A DNA stretch of 42,677 nucleotides from Kiloniellales bacterium (GCA_030064845.1 JASJEC010000039.1:1-42677); one strand, 5' to 3'; shown: positions 14,316 through 24,026, numbered from the stretch's first letter. Notes: a model not told the origin generated them from the letters alone. A program made the numbers and translations.

Positions 14316-16993
14316 AACAGGGCGATGGCGATGATGCTGAGTCCGAGTCCCAGAAAGGAGAGGACTCGCCAGAGATCGTCGAGGGCGGCCATGTCGATCA
14401 TGAAGACCTTGCCGACGGTACCCAGCAAGACCGCCAGCGATACGTAGCGCAGCAGCGCGTAGCGCAGGAAGACGCCGACGCCGAGCAGTGCCAGGGCGAA
14501 GCCGATCCAGGCGGCGGAATAGGCGTAGAGCTCGCCGTCGCCGACGGCGCCCTCGGACAGGACCGGGCCCTGGAAAGCGTGGCGCACCTCCAGCGTGATA
14601 AACAGCAAAGCCAGCACCAGGGCGGCCAGCGCCGCGCCGAGCGCGAGGCGGCCGGCACCGATGCGGTCCAGCTCCCGGGCATAGGCGAGAGCGAGGACCG
14701 CCGGCGCGAGGTAGGCCAGCGTCAGGCTGTTCAAGAGCGGCCAGGCGCCGACCGGCTCGCCGCTCCACAGCGGATTGCCGATCAGCACCTGGAGCAGCAG
14801 GACGTGGGCGGCCGAGAGGCCGCCGAGGATACGCCAGCCCCATTTCAGCACGCCGCCGCCGTGCTTGCGGAACTGGACCAGAAGACCGTAGCCCAGCACG
14901 CCCCAGGCGAGTGCGTGCAGCGCCCGTTCGAGCAGCGCGTAGTCGGGGCTGTCGAGTGAGCCGGCCACGAGGCTGCGGATCTCGAAGGTGACGAGCAGCG
15001 TGACCAGGGCGATGGTGCCGGCGTCGAGCAGCTTGACCAGCAGGTCTTCGCCGCTCTGCCGGAAGCTCCGCGCGGCGAGCCAGAAGGCCGCCGCGGGCAG
15101 GCCGTAGCCGTAGAGGATCCAGTTGAGACCCGGGATCGGCCCCAGCGAATACTCGAGGACGAAGGGATTGAGCGCCAGGCGGACCAGAACCACCGCCGAC
15201 ACCGCGAGGGCGATCAGCCTGAGCGGACGCACCGGGATGCGCCGGTGGATCCAGGCCAGCGCCAGGACCTGGGCGGACAGGGCCACGGTCAGCCAGGCCT
15301 GCTCCAGGGTCATGGTCGCCGCCAGAGCGAGGGTCGAGGTCACCCCGGCCGCGTAGATGCCGAGTACAGCGTCGAAGCCGCGCTTGTCCCGCGCCCGCGC
15401 GACCCTGTGAACCGCCCCGACCAGCGCGACCGACAGCAGCAGGGCCGCAGCCGCCCAGCCGAGGTCCGTTTCGAACCCGGTCAGCCGCCAATAGGCGGTG
15501 ACCAGCAGCAGGACCGGCACGGCCGAGGACACGCCGGCCCAGAGGGCGGGACGCCGGGCGGACCAGAGCGCGAGGAAGCCGGCGATCCCGATCGCCGCGC
15601 CGAAGGCGAGCGCCGTCAGGACGAAGGGCTGGATTTCGGGCGGCAGCAGCGGCGCGGCGACATAGCCGTGCACCTGGCCGTCGATCACGAAGAAGGGCTC
15701 GCGGTTGCTGATGATCTTCGGCACGTGTCGGGTCGCGACCAGGGCCAGCCCGAGGGCCGCGGCCGGCAGGCAGAGCGCGTCGAACACTGCTTCCCGGTGC
15801 GCCTGCAGCAGCAGGAGGCCGGTCAGCAGGCCCCAGGCGGCCAGGGACGGCGCCTCATAGCCGTCGACCCGCACCAGGACGAAGCACAGCAGGGCAATGC
15901 CGAGCGCCGCCGACCAGGCGACGCGATCCGCGGTGGCGAGCCCGCCGAGGCCGCGGCGCCAGGTGACCAGCTCGACCGAGCGGTCCCGTCCCGGTCGGAT
16001 CAGCAGAAAGGCCGCCGCCAGCAGCACGAGGTAGGCGGCCACGGCGGGTGAATCGCCGGGATGCCAGGCGGTCGCCATCCAGAGCAGCGGCCAGGCCAAC
16101 GCGCCGGCCAGGGTGCCCCAGGCGAGCCACCACCAGTTCTGCCAGCGCACCAGGGCGAGGCCGGCAAGTACCAGGGCCATGAGGTAGGGGAAGAGCGCCC
16201 AGGCCGAGGGATCGCCCGTAGCGACCAGGGCCGGCGTGGCGAAACCGCCCAGGAGGCCGAGCGCGGCGATGAAGGGACCCTGCAGCAGCGAGAGCGCCAC
16301 GGCCCCGAAGGCGATCAGGGCCAGCAGCGCGAAGGCGGCCAGCGGTCCGAACAGGCCGTAGAGGCCGTAGGCCGCATAGGTGCTGGCGAAGGCCGTGAAC
16401 AGGCCGGCGCCGCTGAGCGCGGAGGGCACGTGGTCGGGGCGCAGCGCGGCCACAGCGCGCTGCAAGGGGCGGCGGCGCAGCCACTCGCCCGCCAGCGCCA
16501 GCGCCGCGCCCAGCAGGTAGCCGAGGCCGATGCGCACCGTTGGACCGAACCAGCCCCGGTCGATCGAGTACTTGACCAGGAAGACGCCGGCCAGGGAAAG
16601 GGTGACCGCGGCCAGCCAGACCAGCCAGCGCGAGGTCAGGGATTCCTCCAGGCCGGCGAGGCTCTTCGAGGACTTCGGTCGCGGCGGCGCCTTGGGGGCT
16701 TTCCGCTCGCCCTTCTCCTCCGGGGATGCGGCTGGCGGCGGCCAGAACGAGGCCTCCGCCTCGGCCTTTTCCGCGGCGGCTTCGGGAGGCGGCGCCGCTT
16801 GGGGCGGCTCGGCCGCCGGCGGGCCCTCGAGCCGCTCGAGCCGTCGCTGGAGGCCCTCGACCGTGGCGCGCAGCGCGTCGTTTCGGGACCGCTCGCGCCG
16901 GACCGCGAAGAAGGCGCCGGTCCCCAGCGCGGGCGCAACCAAGAAGTAGAGCCCGACCGCGGCAGCGAAGAGAAACCAGAGTAGTTCAAACAT
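14258..16993 (-). CDS. DUF2339 family multi-span membrane protein
   Basis: The 911-residue protein begins with one membrane segment (about 1-30), then a cytoplasmic proline/alanine/glutamate-rich stretch with a short coiled coil (about 35-60, VEGLQRRLERLEG). The family signature segment LTSRWLVWLAAVTLSLAGVF (about 120-140) follows, and then some twenty or more hydrophobic segments to the end. The function of DUF2339 proteins is not established. It starts 30 bp after the LplT-Aas stop codon and is probably the last gene of the TetR-lipase-Aas operon, which suggests a part in envelope lipid handling, though this is inference from position only. Its 3' end overlaps the response regulator gene on the other strand by 58 bp. 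Confidence 0.85.
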   Translation of the reverse strand: MFELLWFLFAAAVGLYFLVAPALGTGAFFAVRRERSRNDALRATVEGLQRRLERLEGPPAAEPPQAAPPPEAAAEKAEAEASFWPPPAASPEEKGERKAPKAPPRPKSSKSLAGLEESLTSRWLVWLAAVTLSLAGVFLVKYSIDRGWFGPTVRIGLGYLLGAALALAGEWLRRRPLQRAVAALRPDHVPSALSGAGLFTAFASTYAAYGLYGLFGPLAAFALLALIAFGAVALSLLQGPFIAALGLLGGFATPALVATGDPSAWALFPYLMALVLAGLALVRWQNWWWLAWGTLAGALAWPLLWMATAWHPGDSPAVAAYLVLLAAAFLLIRPGRDRSVELVTWRRGLGGLATADRVAWSAALGIALLCFVLVRVDGYEAPSLAAWGLLTGLLLLQAHREAVFDALCLPAAALGLALVATRHVPKIISNREPFFVIDGQVHGYVAAPLLPPEIQPFVLTALAFGAAIGIAGFLALWSARRPALWAGVSSAVPVLLLVTAYWRLTGFETDLGWAAAALLLSVALVGAVHRVARARDKRGFDAVLGIYAAGVTSTLALAATMTLEQAWLTVALSAQVLALAWIHRRIPVRPLRLIALAVSAVVLVRLALNPFVLEYSLGPIPGLNWILYGYGLPAAAFWLAARSFRQSGEDLLVKLLDAGTIALVTLLVTFEIRSLVAGSLDSPDYALLERALHALAWGVLGYGLLVQFRKHGGGVLKWGWRILGGLSAAHVLLLQVLIGNPLWSGEPVGAWPLLNSLTLAYLAPAVLALAYARELDRIGAGRLALGAALAALVLALLFITLEVRHAFQGPVLSEGAVGDGELYAYSAAWIGFALALLGVGVFLRYALLRYVSLAVLLGTVGKVFMIDMAALDDLWRVLSFLGLGLSIIAIALFYRRFVFPPAAPAATRSGA

Positions 16994-17023
16994 GGGTCGT
17001 TCCCACTCTAGGGCGGAGGCCGG

Positions 17024-20000
17024 TCACGCCGCGTCGCTGGCGGCGGCCGAGGCGCGCTCGGCCAGCGTCTTTGCGGTGGCGTAGTCGGTCTTGCCCGTCC
17101 CGAGGACCGGAACCCGCTCGACGGCGAGGAGGGTTCGCGGAACCATGAGCTCGCTGGCGCCCTCGCGGCGCGCGTGGGCCTGGAGCTCGCCGCGGTCGGC
17201 GCCCTCCCGGTCGGTGACGAGGACGAGCTGCTCGCCCTTGCGGGCGTCTGGAAGGCTGACCACGGCGTGCTGGTGGTCCGGCCAGAGGCGCTGGACCAGG
17301 CCTTCGACCGCGCTGAGCGAGACCATCTCTCCGGCGATCTTGGCGAAGCGCTTGGCACGGCCGAGGATGCGCACGAAGCCTTGGTCGTCGAGAGCCACGA
17401 TATCGCCGGTGTCGTACCAGCCGCCGTCCGGCGGGACCAGGACGCCCGGCCGGTCGGCCAGCAGGTAGCCCAGCATGACGTTCGGTCCCGACACGAAGAG
17501 CCTGCCGCCCTCGTCGATGCCGGGCACCGGTTCGAGCCGGTGGCGGATCCCTGGCATGAGGCGGCCGACCGTGCCGGCCTTGAAGTGCATCGGCGAGTTG
17601 GCGGCGATGACCGGCGCGCACTCGGTCGAGCCGTAGCCCTCGAGAATGCGCAGGCCGAACTTGTCCATCCAGGCCCGGCGGGTCTCGTCGCGCACCTTCT
17701 CGGCCCCGGCGAAGACGTAGCGCAGGGAATAGAAGTCGTAGGCGTTCGCCGCCCGGGCATAGCCGGTCAGGAAGGTGTCGGTGCCGAAGAGGATGGTCGC
17801 GTTCTCGGCGTAGACCAGCTCGGGCACGATCCGGTAGTGCAGCGGCGAGGGGTAGAGGAAGACCTTGATGCCGGAAAACAGCGGCAGCAGGAGCCCACCG
17901 GTCATGCCGAAGGCGTGGAACACCGGCAGGGCGTTGAACACCGTGTCGCTCGGGTTGAAGTCGACCCGCGCGCCGAGCTGGCGGCAGTTGGCCAGGATGT
18001 TGTCGTGGCTGAGCACCACGCCCTTGGGGGTTCCTTCCGAGCCGGAGGTGAAGAGGACCAGCGCCGGATCGCCGCTGCCCGCTTTGGCGCGAGCGTGGAC
18101 CAGCCGCGCGAAGGGCTTGGCGATCAAGCCGCGGAGCTTGTCGAGAATCCCGATCCGGGCCTGCAGGTCCTCGAGGTAGACGACCTCGGCCGCGGCCTCG
18201 ATCGCCGCCACGGCGTCCTCGAGCTTGGCCCGCTCGACGAAGCGGCGCGAGGTCAGCACCTTGCGGACTTGCGCTGTCCGGCACGCCGAGACCAGGTTGG
18301 CGGGTCCCGCCGTGAAGTTCAGCATGGCCGGCACCCGGCCGTAGGCCTGGAGCGCGAAGAAGGCCGCCGCCGCGCCGTTGGCGTTGGGCAGCAGCAATCC
18401 GACGCGCTCGCCCCGCTCCGTCATGGCGGCCAAGCGCCGGCCGAGCACCAGGGCGCCCAGGACCAGGCGGTCGTAGCTGAGCGGCTTGCGCGTGACGTCG
18501 TCGAGCAGGGGACGGGCGCCGCCGTTGGTGGCGCGGGCCTGCAGCAGGGCCTGGAACAGGGTCTGCCGGTCCTGGTTCTGGGTCTCGAAGGTCATGTCGG
18601 ACATGACGTCGTAAAGCGCGTCGCCGATCAGACGGCGCCGCTGCCGGCCGCGCGCCTCCTCGGGCACGGCGATCTCGGCCGGCGGCAGGATGGTGATGCG
18701 GATCTTCGGGAAGAGCTTGAGCGGCAGCTTGCCCTTGGTGCGCGAGAAGTGGGTGTACTGGGCGCCGTCGATCCGGACCGGCAGGATCCGGGCGCCGGCC
18801 TTGTCGGCGATCATGCCGGGCCCCTCGTAGACCTTCATCAGGGCCCCGGTCACGGTGATCCGGCCCTCGGGGAAGATCACCAGCTTCTTGTTCTTCCCGA
18901 CCTCGCGGACCAGCGCCTTTGTCGCGAAGGGATTGGTCGCATCGAGCGTGAAGGCCTCGATCAGCGAGAGGAAGGGCCTGGCCCACCAGTGCCGGGCGAT
19001 GTGGGTGTCGACCGCGAACATGGGCCGCCCGGGCAGGAAGGCGGCCAGCAGCGGCCCGTCGAGAAAGGAGACGTGGTTGACCACGACGACGGCCTTGTCG
19101 CCGGCCTCGCGGTAGTTGTCCCAGCCGCGCACCTCGACCCGGTAGAGCAGGCGGAAGAACCAGGCGGCGATCGACTTCAGAAGCTCCTGGGGCAGCAGCT
19201 TGCAGATGTAGATCGCGACCCCGACGTTGGCCACGGCGACCGCCAGGAAGACGTGGCTGACCGTCAGGCCCTGGGACAGCATCGCCGCCGCCGCCAGCGC
19301 GCCGGCAACCATGAAGGCGGCGTTGAGCACGTTGTTGGCGGCGATCGTCCGGGCCCGGTGTGCCGGGTCCGAACGCTGCTGGATGATGGCGTAGAGCGGA
19401 ACGATGTAGAATCCGCCGGACAGCGCGATCATGAAGAGATCGAACAGCACGCGCAGCTTGGCCGGGTCGCTCAGGAAGGCGGCCAAGCCGGCCGTCGCGG
19501 TCGGCGCTGCCAGGGCGGCGTTGGAGAAGATCAGGTCGATGGAAAAGGCCGCCATGCCCAGTGCGCCGATCGGAACGTAGCGCGCCGAGATCTCGCCCTT
19601 CAGCAGGCGGTCGCAGAGGATCGAGCCGGCCCCGATGCCGACCGAGAAGGCGGTCAGGCAGAGCGTGAAGACTACTTCGTTGCCGCCCAGAACCGTCTTG
19701 GCATAGGCCGGGAACTGGGTGATGAAGGTCGCGCCGACCAGGAAGAACCAGGAGATTCCGAGGATCGACAGGAAGACGTCGCGCCGCCCGGCGGCGTGGC
19801 GCAGGATGGCCGCGGTCTCCGAAGCGAGGTTCCAGTTGATCTTTAGGCCCGACGCCTCGGCCGGCGCGGCCGGGATCTTCAGGCTGGCCAGCCAGCCGGC
19901 GACGGCGACGGTGACCACGGCCCCGGCGACCAGCATCGAGCCGCTCTCCGCCGCGATCAGCAGCGCGCCGGCGATGGTGCCGGCCAGGATCGCGAGAAAG

Positions 20001-20461
20001 GTCCCGGCCTCGAGCCAGGCGTTCCCCGCCAGGAGCTCGCCGTCGGTGAGATGCTGCGGCAGGATGCCGTACTTGAGCGGCCCGAAGAAGGTCGACTGGG
20101 TGCCCATGAGAAACAGCACGGCCATGAGGAAGGGCACGTGGCCGAGGACCAGGCCGGCGACCGCCAGACCCATGATCGCGATCTCGGCGACCTTGACCCC
20201 GCGGATCAGCCGCGCCTTGTCGAACTTGTCGGCAACCTGCCCGGCGGTCGCGGAGAACAGGAAATAGGGCAGGATGAAGAGCGCCCCGGCCACGGTCGCC
20301 ATGACCTCGGCGTCGGCGCCGCCACTCCCGGCGATCTGGAAGATGATCAGGACCGCGAGCGCGTTCTTGAAGAGGTTGTCGTTGAAGGCGCCGAGGAACT
20401 GGGTCACGAAGAGCGGAAGAAACCGCCGTCCAAGGAGGAACCCGTGATCGTTGCTGGTCAT
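17024..20461 (-). CDS. aas: LplT-PlsC-acyl-ACP synthetase fusion (lysophospholipid flippase and reacylation)
   Basis: The 1145-residue protein has three parts. Residues 1 to about 425 are an MFS transporter like LplT (FNDNLFKNALAVLI at about 26-39), which flips lysophospholipids inward. About 440-630 is a PlsC-type acyltransferase with the NHVSFLD motif (H463, D468) and FPEGR (530-534). About 640-1140 is an AMP-forming ligase with the phosphate loop FTSGSEGTPKG, the YGSTE motif, WYDTGD and the C-terminal lysine region GTGKTDY. Together they import, then reacylate lysophosphatidylethanolamine using a fatty acid activated on acyl carrier protein. In enterobacteria LplT and Aas are separate; the fused form is known in other proteobacteria. 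ATG at 20461 has AAGGA upstream. It follows the hydrolase gene by 53 bp. Confidence 0.92.
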   Translation of the reverse strand: MTSNDHGFLLGRRFLPLFVTQFLGAFNDNLFKNALAVLIIFQIAGSGGADAEVMATVAGALFILPYFLFSATAGQVADKFDKARLIRGVKVAEIAIMGLAVAGLVLGHVPFLMAVLFLMGTQSTFFGPLKYGILPQHLTDGELLAGNAWLEAGTFLAILAGTIAGALLIAAESGSMLVAGAVVTVAVAGWLASLKIPAAPAEASGLKINWNLASETAAILRHAAGRRDVFLSILGISWFFLVGATFITQFPAYAKTVLGGNEVVFTLCLTAFSVGIGAGSILCDRLLKGEISARYVPIGALGMAAFSIDLIFSNAALAAPTATAGLAAFLSDPAKLRVLFDLFMIALSGGFYIVPLYAIIQQRSDPAHRARTIAANNVLNAAFMVAGALAAAAMLSQGLTVSHVFLAVAVANVGVAIYICKLLPQELLKSIAAWFFRLLYRVEVRGWDNYREAGDKAVVVVNHVSFLDGPLLAAFLPGRPMFAVDTHIARHWWARPFLSLIEAFTLDATNPFATKALVREVGKNKKLVIFPEGRITVTGALMKVYEGPGMIADKAGARILPVRIDGAQYTHFSRTKGKLPLKLFPKIRITILPPAEIAVPEEARGRQRRRLIGDALYDVMSDMTFETQNQDRQTLFQALLQARATNGGARPLLDDVTRKPLSYDRLVLGALVLGRRLAAMTERGERVGLLLPNANGAAAAFFALQAYGRVPAMLNFTAGPANLVSACRTAQVRKVLTSRRFVERAKLEDAVAAIEAAAEVVYLEDLQARIGILDKLRGLIAKPFARLVHARAKAGSGDPALVLFTSGSEGTPKGVVLSHDNILANCRQLGARVDFNPSDTVFNALPVFHAFGMTGGLLLPLFSGIKVFLYPSPLHYRIVPELVYAENATILFGTDTFLTGYARAANAYDFYSLRYVFAGAEKVRDETRRAWMDKFGLRILEGYGSTECAPVIAANSPMHFKAGTVGRLMPGIRHRLEPVPGIDEGGRLFVSGPNVMLGYLLADRPGVLVPPDGGWYDTGDIVALDDQGFVRILGRAKRFAKIAGEMVSLSAVEGLVQRLWPDHQHAVVSLPDARKGEQLVLVTDREGADRGELQAHARREGASELMVPRTLLAVERVPVLGTGKTDYATAKTLAERASAAASDAA

Positions 20462-20514
20462 GACGGATGGTCCTTGCCGTTTACCATGTTTGACAGAGCC
20501 GCCTTGCCGGCAGG

Positions 20515-21426
20515 TTAAGACGCCGGTGAAAAGCGGCCGTGCGCCAGGAATCGCAGGGTCGCCGCGATGGTATCGGGATGGCTGGCGATGAAGGTGTGGA
20601 GCGCCGGCACCCGGAGGAAGTCGGCGGCCCCCTCGAGCCGGGTTTCCGCCACCGTCACCACGCCGTCGTTGTCGGAATCGAGGAAGGGATTGTAGCCCCA
20701 GCGGTCGCCTCGCCCGCCCGCGACCACCGCGAACTCGAGATCGGCGGGCACGGTCGCGAACTGCCAGCCCTCGGCCAACTGCGTGGCGCTCGGGCCGCCG
20801 AAGGTGTGGAACGGCGGCAGTTCGTTGAGCGCTTGGGCCAGTTGCGAGCCCTCGTTGGGCGCCCCCAGGAAGACCGCGCGGCCGAGGGCGATCCGATCCC
20901 GCCAGGCACCGTCCCGTGAAAGGGTCTCGCGCACGACCAGTGCGCCAAGGGAGTGCGTGACGAAGGAGACGCGCTCGATGTCGCGCAGCCCGTTCAAGAG
21001 CGTTTCGACGCGCGCGGCGTGGGAAGCCACATCGCCGGTCAGGCTCGGATAGGCGACCGCCGCGGTTTCGAAGCCGGCCTCGCGCAGGGCCGTTTCCATG
21101 GCGTCGAAAATGCCGCGCGAGCGCCCGAGCCCGTGGAGCATGACGACCAGGTGGCTGCGGTCGGCCGCGAGTTCGCCCCGCTCCTTGGCCGCCGCCAGGG
21201 CCAGAACGCAGTCGTCTTGGCGGCCGCGGATACGAACCCGGCCGTCCCGGTCGACCAGGCGGCAGAAGCCGGTCCAGAGGTGGCTTTCCGCCCGCCAGCC
21301 GGCGTGGACGGCGCGGTCCTCGCGCAGCTGGGTGCGGTCGTATTGCCAGGCCAGACCGCCAATGCCGGCCACAACCAGGCCTGCCGCGAGGGCCGCCTTC
21401 ATCCAGCGGAAGGAGACCGGGCTCAC
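20515..21426 (-). CDS. Membrane-anchored alpha/beta hydrolase, lipase-like
   Basis: The 303-residue product has an N-terminal hydrophobic segment (about 10-27) that is a signal anchor or uncleaved signal, so it should act outside the cytoplasm. The hydrolase core shows an oxyanion-side HGLGRS (98-103) and nucleophile S159 in THSLGA, a variant of GxSxG with threonine first. Candidate aspartate and histidine follow in the C-terminal part (DSDNDG; HTFIASH). The family includes triacylglycerol lipases and palmitoyl-thioesterase-like enzymes; the substrate is not known. Its ATG overlaps the TetR stop codon (ATGA, 21423-21426), so it is translationally coupled to the regulator and lies upstream of the lysolipid reacylation gene, which makes a membrane lipid a plausible substrate. 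Confidence 0.82.
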   Translation of the reverse strand: MSPVSFRWMKAALAAGLVVAGIGGLAWQYDRTQLREDRAVHAGWRAESHLWTGFCRLVDRDGRVRIRGRQDDCVLALAAAKERGELAADRSHLVVMLHGLGRSRGIFDAMETALREAGFETAAVAYPSLTGDVASHAARVETLLNGLRDIERVSFVTHSLGALVVRETLSRDGAWRDRIALGRAVFLGAPNEGSQLAQALNELPPFHTFGGPSATQLAEGWQFATVPADLEFAVVAGGRGDRWGYNPFLDSDNDGVVTVAETRLEGAADFLRVPALHTFIASHPDTIAATLRFLAHGRFSPAS

Positions 21427-22013
21427 GACCCGCCTCCCGCCGACGCCGGTTCGACAGCCCGCCAGGCGGCCTCGCTCAGGGTCTCGGCTAATTCCGTCAT
21501 CGGCGCCTCGATACGCCCGTAGATCTTGAAGGTGGCCGGCTGCAAGACCGCCCCCATGACCAGCGACGCGGCCAGGTAGGGGTCGAGGTCGTCGATCTCG
21601 CCGGCGGCGCGGGCTTCGGTCATGACCTGGGCGATCACCTTGACCGGCGTCGGCATTTCAGCCGGGACCCGGGGGATCTGGCCGTGCTGCACCAGCAGCA
21701 GGAAGGCGAAGAGATCGCGGTCGGCCTCGAACAGTGCGCAGAAGGCCTCGATCATGACACGCAGCTTGGCGCGCAGGCCCGATTCACCGGCCTGGAGCAG
21801 CTCCATCCTCTGCGCCAGCGCCTGATAGTGGGTCGAGAAGGTCAGCCAGATCAGCGCGTCCTTGCTCGGGTAGTGGCGGTAGATCGCACCCTCTGAAATC
21901 CCGGCCTCGCGGGCGATATCCGCGATCGTCGCCTGATCGATCCCCTTGCGCGCGAAGAGGCCGAGCGCCGCCCGCTCGATCCTTCCCCTCGTCTCTCCAC
22001 CGTCTCTCGGCAT
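21423..22013 (-). CDS. TetR/AcrR family repressor
   Basis: The 196-residue protein has a standard TetR N-terminal helix-turn-helix (about 10-56; IADIAREAGISEGAIYRHYPSKDAL) and a helical ligand domain with no close functional match I can name. It heads a minus-strand operon: TetR, hydrolase (4-bp overlap), LplT-Aas and probably DUF2339. A perfect 22-bp palindrome 13 bp upstream of its ATG covers the likely -10 element, so it should repress its own operon. Because aceK starts 143 bp from the palindrome on the other side, it might influence aceK too. A fatty acid or acyl-CoA ligand would fit the operon content, but nothing in the sequence proves it. Confidence 0.9.
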   Translation of the reverse strand: MPRDGGETRGRIERAALGLFARKGIDQATIADIAREAGISEGAIYRHYPSKDALIWLTFSTHYQALAQRMELLQAGESGLRAKLRVMIEAFCALFEADRDLFAFLLLVQHGQIPRVPAEMPTPVKVIAQVMTEARAAGEIDDLDPYLAASLVMGAVLQPATFKIYGRIEAPMTELAETLSEAAWRAVEPASAGGGS

Positions 22014-22026
22014 CTGTTAACTCTTT

Positions 22027-22048
22027 TGTAAGTGAGCGCTCACTTACA
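22027..22048 (+). promoter_or_regulatory. Perfect 22-bp palindromic operator for the TetR operon
   Basis: The half-site TGTAAGTGAGC is followed directly by its exact complement, giving a gapless 22-bp palindrome. GTGAGCGCTCAC-like centres are common for TetR-family operators. It lies 13 bp upstream of the TetR start and overlaps the candidate -10 box, which fits autorepression. Confidence 0.88.
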
Positions 22049-22074
22049 TATGGGCCGACGCGTTCCCGTATCAA
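22045..22074 (-). promoter_or_regulatory. Candidate promoter of the TetR-lipase-Aas operon
   Basis: On the minus strand TTGATA (22074-22069) and TATGTA (22050-22045) are separated by 18 bp. The -35 is a good match; the -10 is weak. The -10 runs into the palindromic operator, so bound repressor would block polymerase. Confidence 0.4.
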
Positions 22075-22191
22075 GAGGGCTGTCGTCAGGGAGCGGCACG
22101 CCCCACCCCAGCGCAGAAGCGCCGCCGTTGACAAGGGGAGGTGGCGGCGCTGAGCTAGGCGGAGCACTGCTCGGGCAGAAAACAGGGAGCC

Positions 22192-24003
22192 ATGAGTCAG
22201 ACCTACAGCCTCCGGCAGGCCCGGCCGCCGATCGAGCAGGAAGACTACCTGGGACGGCTCGGGCAGGCCGGGACCGAGGCCGAGCGCGAGGCGCTGGCGG
22301 CCAAGGCCATCCTCCAGGCCTTCGACCGCTACTACTCCGAGTCCCGCCACATACCGGAGTATGCCAAGAGGGCCTTCGAGGAGCGCGATCCCGGCACCTC
22401 GCTGATCCTGAGCCGGCGCCGCCTGTCGGTCTACGGCCAGAGCATCGGCAAGATGGCCGAAGCGCTGACCGCCGTCATGCCCGAGCTCGCCCGGAGCGAG
22501 GGGCCGTGGCGGGCCATTGAGGCGGTCTGTCTGCCGCTGATCGAGGGCCGCTACGAGGCCGATCTCGCCTTCGCCTACATCCACTCGGTCCGGCGCCAGA
22601 TCCACGAAGGGGAATGGCAGCCGGTCGCCTACTCCTTCAGCGGCGCCGGCGAGGCGGCGGCCGGCCCTGCCGCCAAGGTCTACCTGAACTTCCCGGGCGG
22701 CCCCTCGTTGACCGAGGAGACCGTCGCGGAGATCCTGAAGATTCCAGGATTCTCACGGAGCTACCGGGACCTCGAGGGCGACGCGACGGCTGTCTCGGCG
22801 CGGGTCAACGCTACCCTCGGCCTGGACGGCGGCAACCCTCACGCGGTCCAGGTCATCCAGATGATTCGTGCGGGCTTCTATCGGAACCGGGGCGCCTACC
22901 TGCTCGGGCGCATCGTCCTCCAGGACTCGCGACTCGTCCCCTTCGTGATCGCCCTGCTCAACGACGAGGCGGGTATCTATGTCGATGCCGTGCTCACCAC
23001 GGAAACCGACACCCACAACATCTTCAGCTCGACCCTGGCCAACTTCCACGTGACCGACGCCCACTACCACGAGCTCTCGGCCTTTCTGCACTCGATCATG
23101 CCGCGCCGCCCGCTCGGCCTGCACTACTCAACCATCGGCTTCAACCACGTCGGCAAGGTCGCGGTCATGGACGAGCTGCGCGCCGAGCTGTCCCGGCCCG
23201 GCGAGACCCTGCGGACGGCGGTCGGCTTCCGGGGCACGGTTGCGATCGGCTTCTCGGCCCCGAAGTCGGCCTACGTGCTCAAGGTGATCCGCGATAAACC
23301 GACGGCGCAGTACAAGTGGGGGACCTTCGACGGCGTTGAGGCAGTGCTCAAGAAGTACAGCCGGGTCCACGAGATCAACCGCACCGGTTCGATGCTGGAC
23401 AACGTCATCTATTACAATTTGGCGCTCCACCGGGACTGGTTCGAGCCGGCCCTCCTGGAGGAGCTGCTGGGCGAGGCCGGCGCCAACGTGTCGCAGCGCG
23501 ACGAGGCGGTCGTCTTCAAGCACCTCATCGTGCAGCGCCGGATGATCCCCCTGCCGGTCTTCCTCGAGACCGCGTCGCCGGCCGAGGCCGAGACGGCGAT
23601 CATCAACCTGGGCCACTGCATCAAGAACAACGCGGCGGCGAACATCTTCAACAAGGACCTCGACGGCCGGAATTACGGCGTCAGCCGCCACCGCAAGGTC
23701 TATCTCTTCGACTACGACGCCCTCTTGCCCTTCACCGAGGTCAAGATCCGCACCAACACCGACCGAATCGACGGCGAGGAGGACGTGCCGGACTGGTTCT
23801 TCGAGGACGGCTTCGTATTCCTGCCGGAAGAGATCGAGGCGGGCTTGCGCATCCCGAGCCGGGAGCTGCGCCGCCTGTTCCGCGACGTGCACGGCGAGCT
23901 CACCACCGTCGCCTACTGGCAGAAGATGCAGGACGACCTGCTTAGTGGCCTCGTGCCGAGCATCTCGATCTATCCCGAGGAGCGGCGCCTAAAGAGGGAT
24001 TAG
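22192..24003 (+). CDS. aceK: Isocitrate dehydrogenase kinase/phosphatase
   Basis: The 603-residue cytoplasmic enzyme phosphorylates and dephosphorylates isocitrate dehydrogenase, steering isocitrate between the TCA cycle and the glyoxylate shunt. Length and sequence match AceK throughout. The N-terminal regulatory part includes the SRHIPEYAKRAFEERD region. The kinase fold has the ATP-binding loop GFNHVGKVAVM (about 319-329) and the segment KNNAAANIFNKD, then YGVSRHRKVYLFDYD with the metal-binding aspartates. ATG at 22192 follows GGAG. In enterobacteria aceK ends the aceBAK operon; here it stands alone, divergent from a TetR regulator of lipid genes. A tie between fatty-acid release (acetyl-CoA) and shunt control is attractive but inferred. 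Confidence 0.95.
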   Translation: MSQTYSLRQARPPIEQEDYLGRLGQAGTEAEREALAAKAILQAFDRYYSESRHIPEYAKRAFEERDPGTSLILSRRRLSVYGQSIGKMAEALTAVMPELARSEGPWRAIEAVCLPLIEGRYEADLAFAYIHSVRRQIHEGEWQPVAYSFSGAGEAAAGPAAKVYLNFPGGPSLTEETVAEILKIPGFSRSYRDLEGDATAVSARVNATLGLDGGNPHAVQVIQMIRAGFYRNRGAYLLGRIVLQDSRLVPFVIALLNDEAGIYVDAVLTTETDTHNIFSSTLANFHVTDAHYHELSAFLHSIMPRRPLGLHYSTIGFNHVGKVAVMDELRAELSRPGETLRTAVGFRGTVAIGFSAPKSAYVLKVIRDKPTAQYKWGTFDGVEAVLKKYSRVHEINRTGSMLDNVIYYNLALHRDWFEPALLEELLGEAGANVSQRDEAVVFKHLIVQRRMIPLPVFLETASPAEAETAIINLGHCIKNNAAANIFNKDLDGRNYGVSRHRKVYLFDYDALLPFTEVKIRTNTDRIDGEEDVPDWFFEDGFVFLPEEIEAGLRIPSRELRRLFRDVHGELTTVAYWQKMQDDLLSGLVPSISIYPEERRLKRD

Positions 24004-24026
24004 AGACAAGGGTTCGAACGAAGGCG

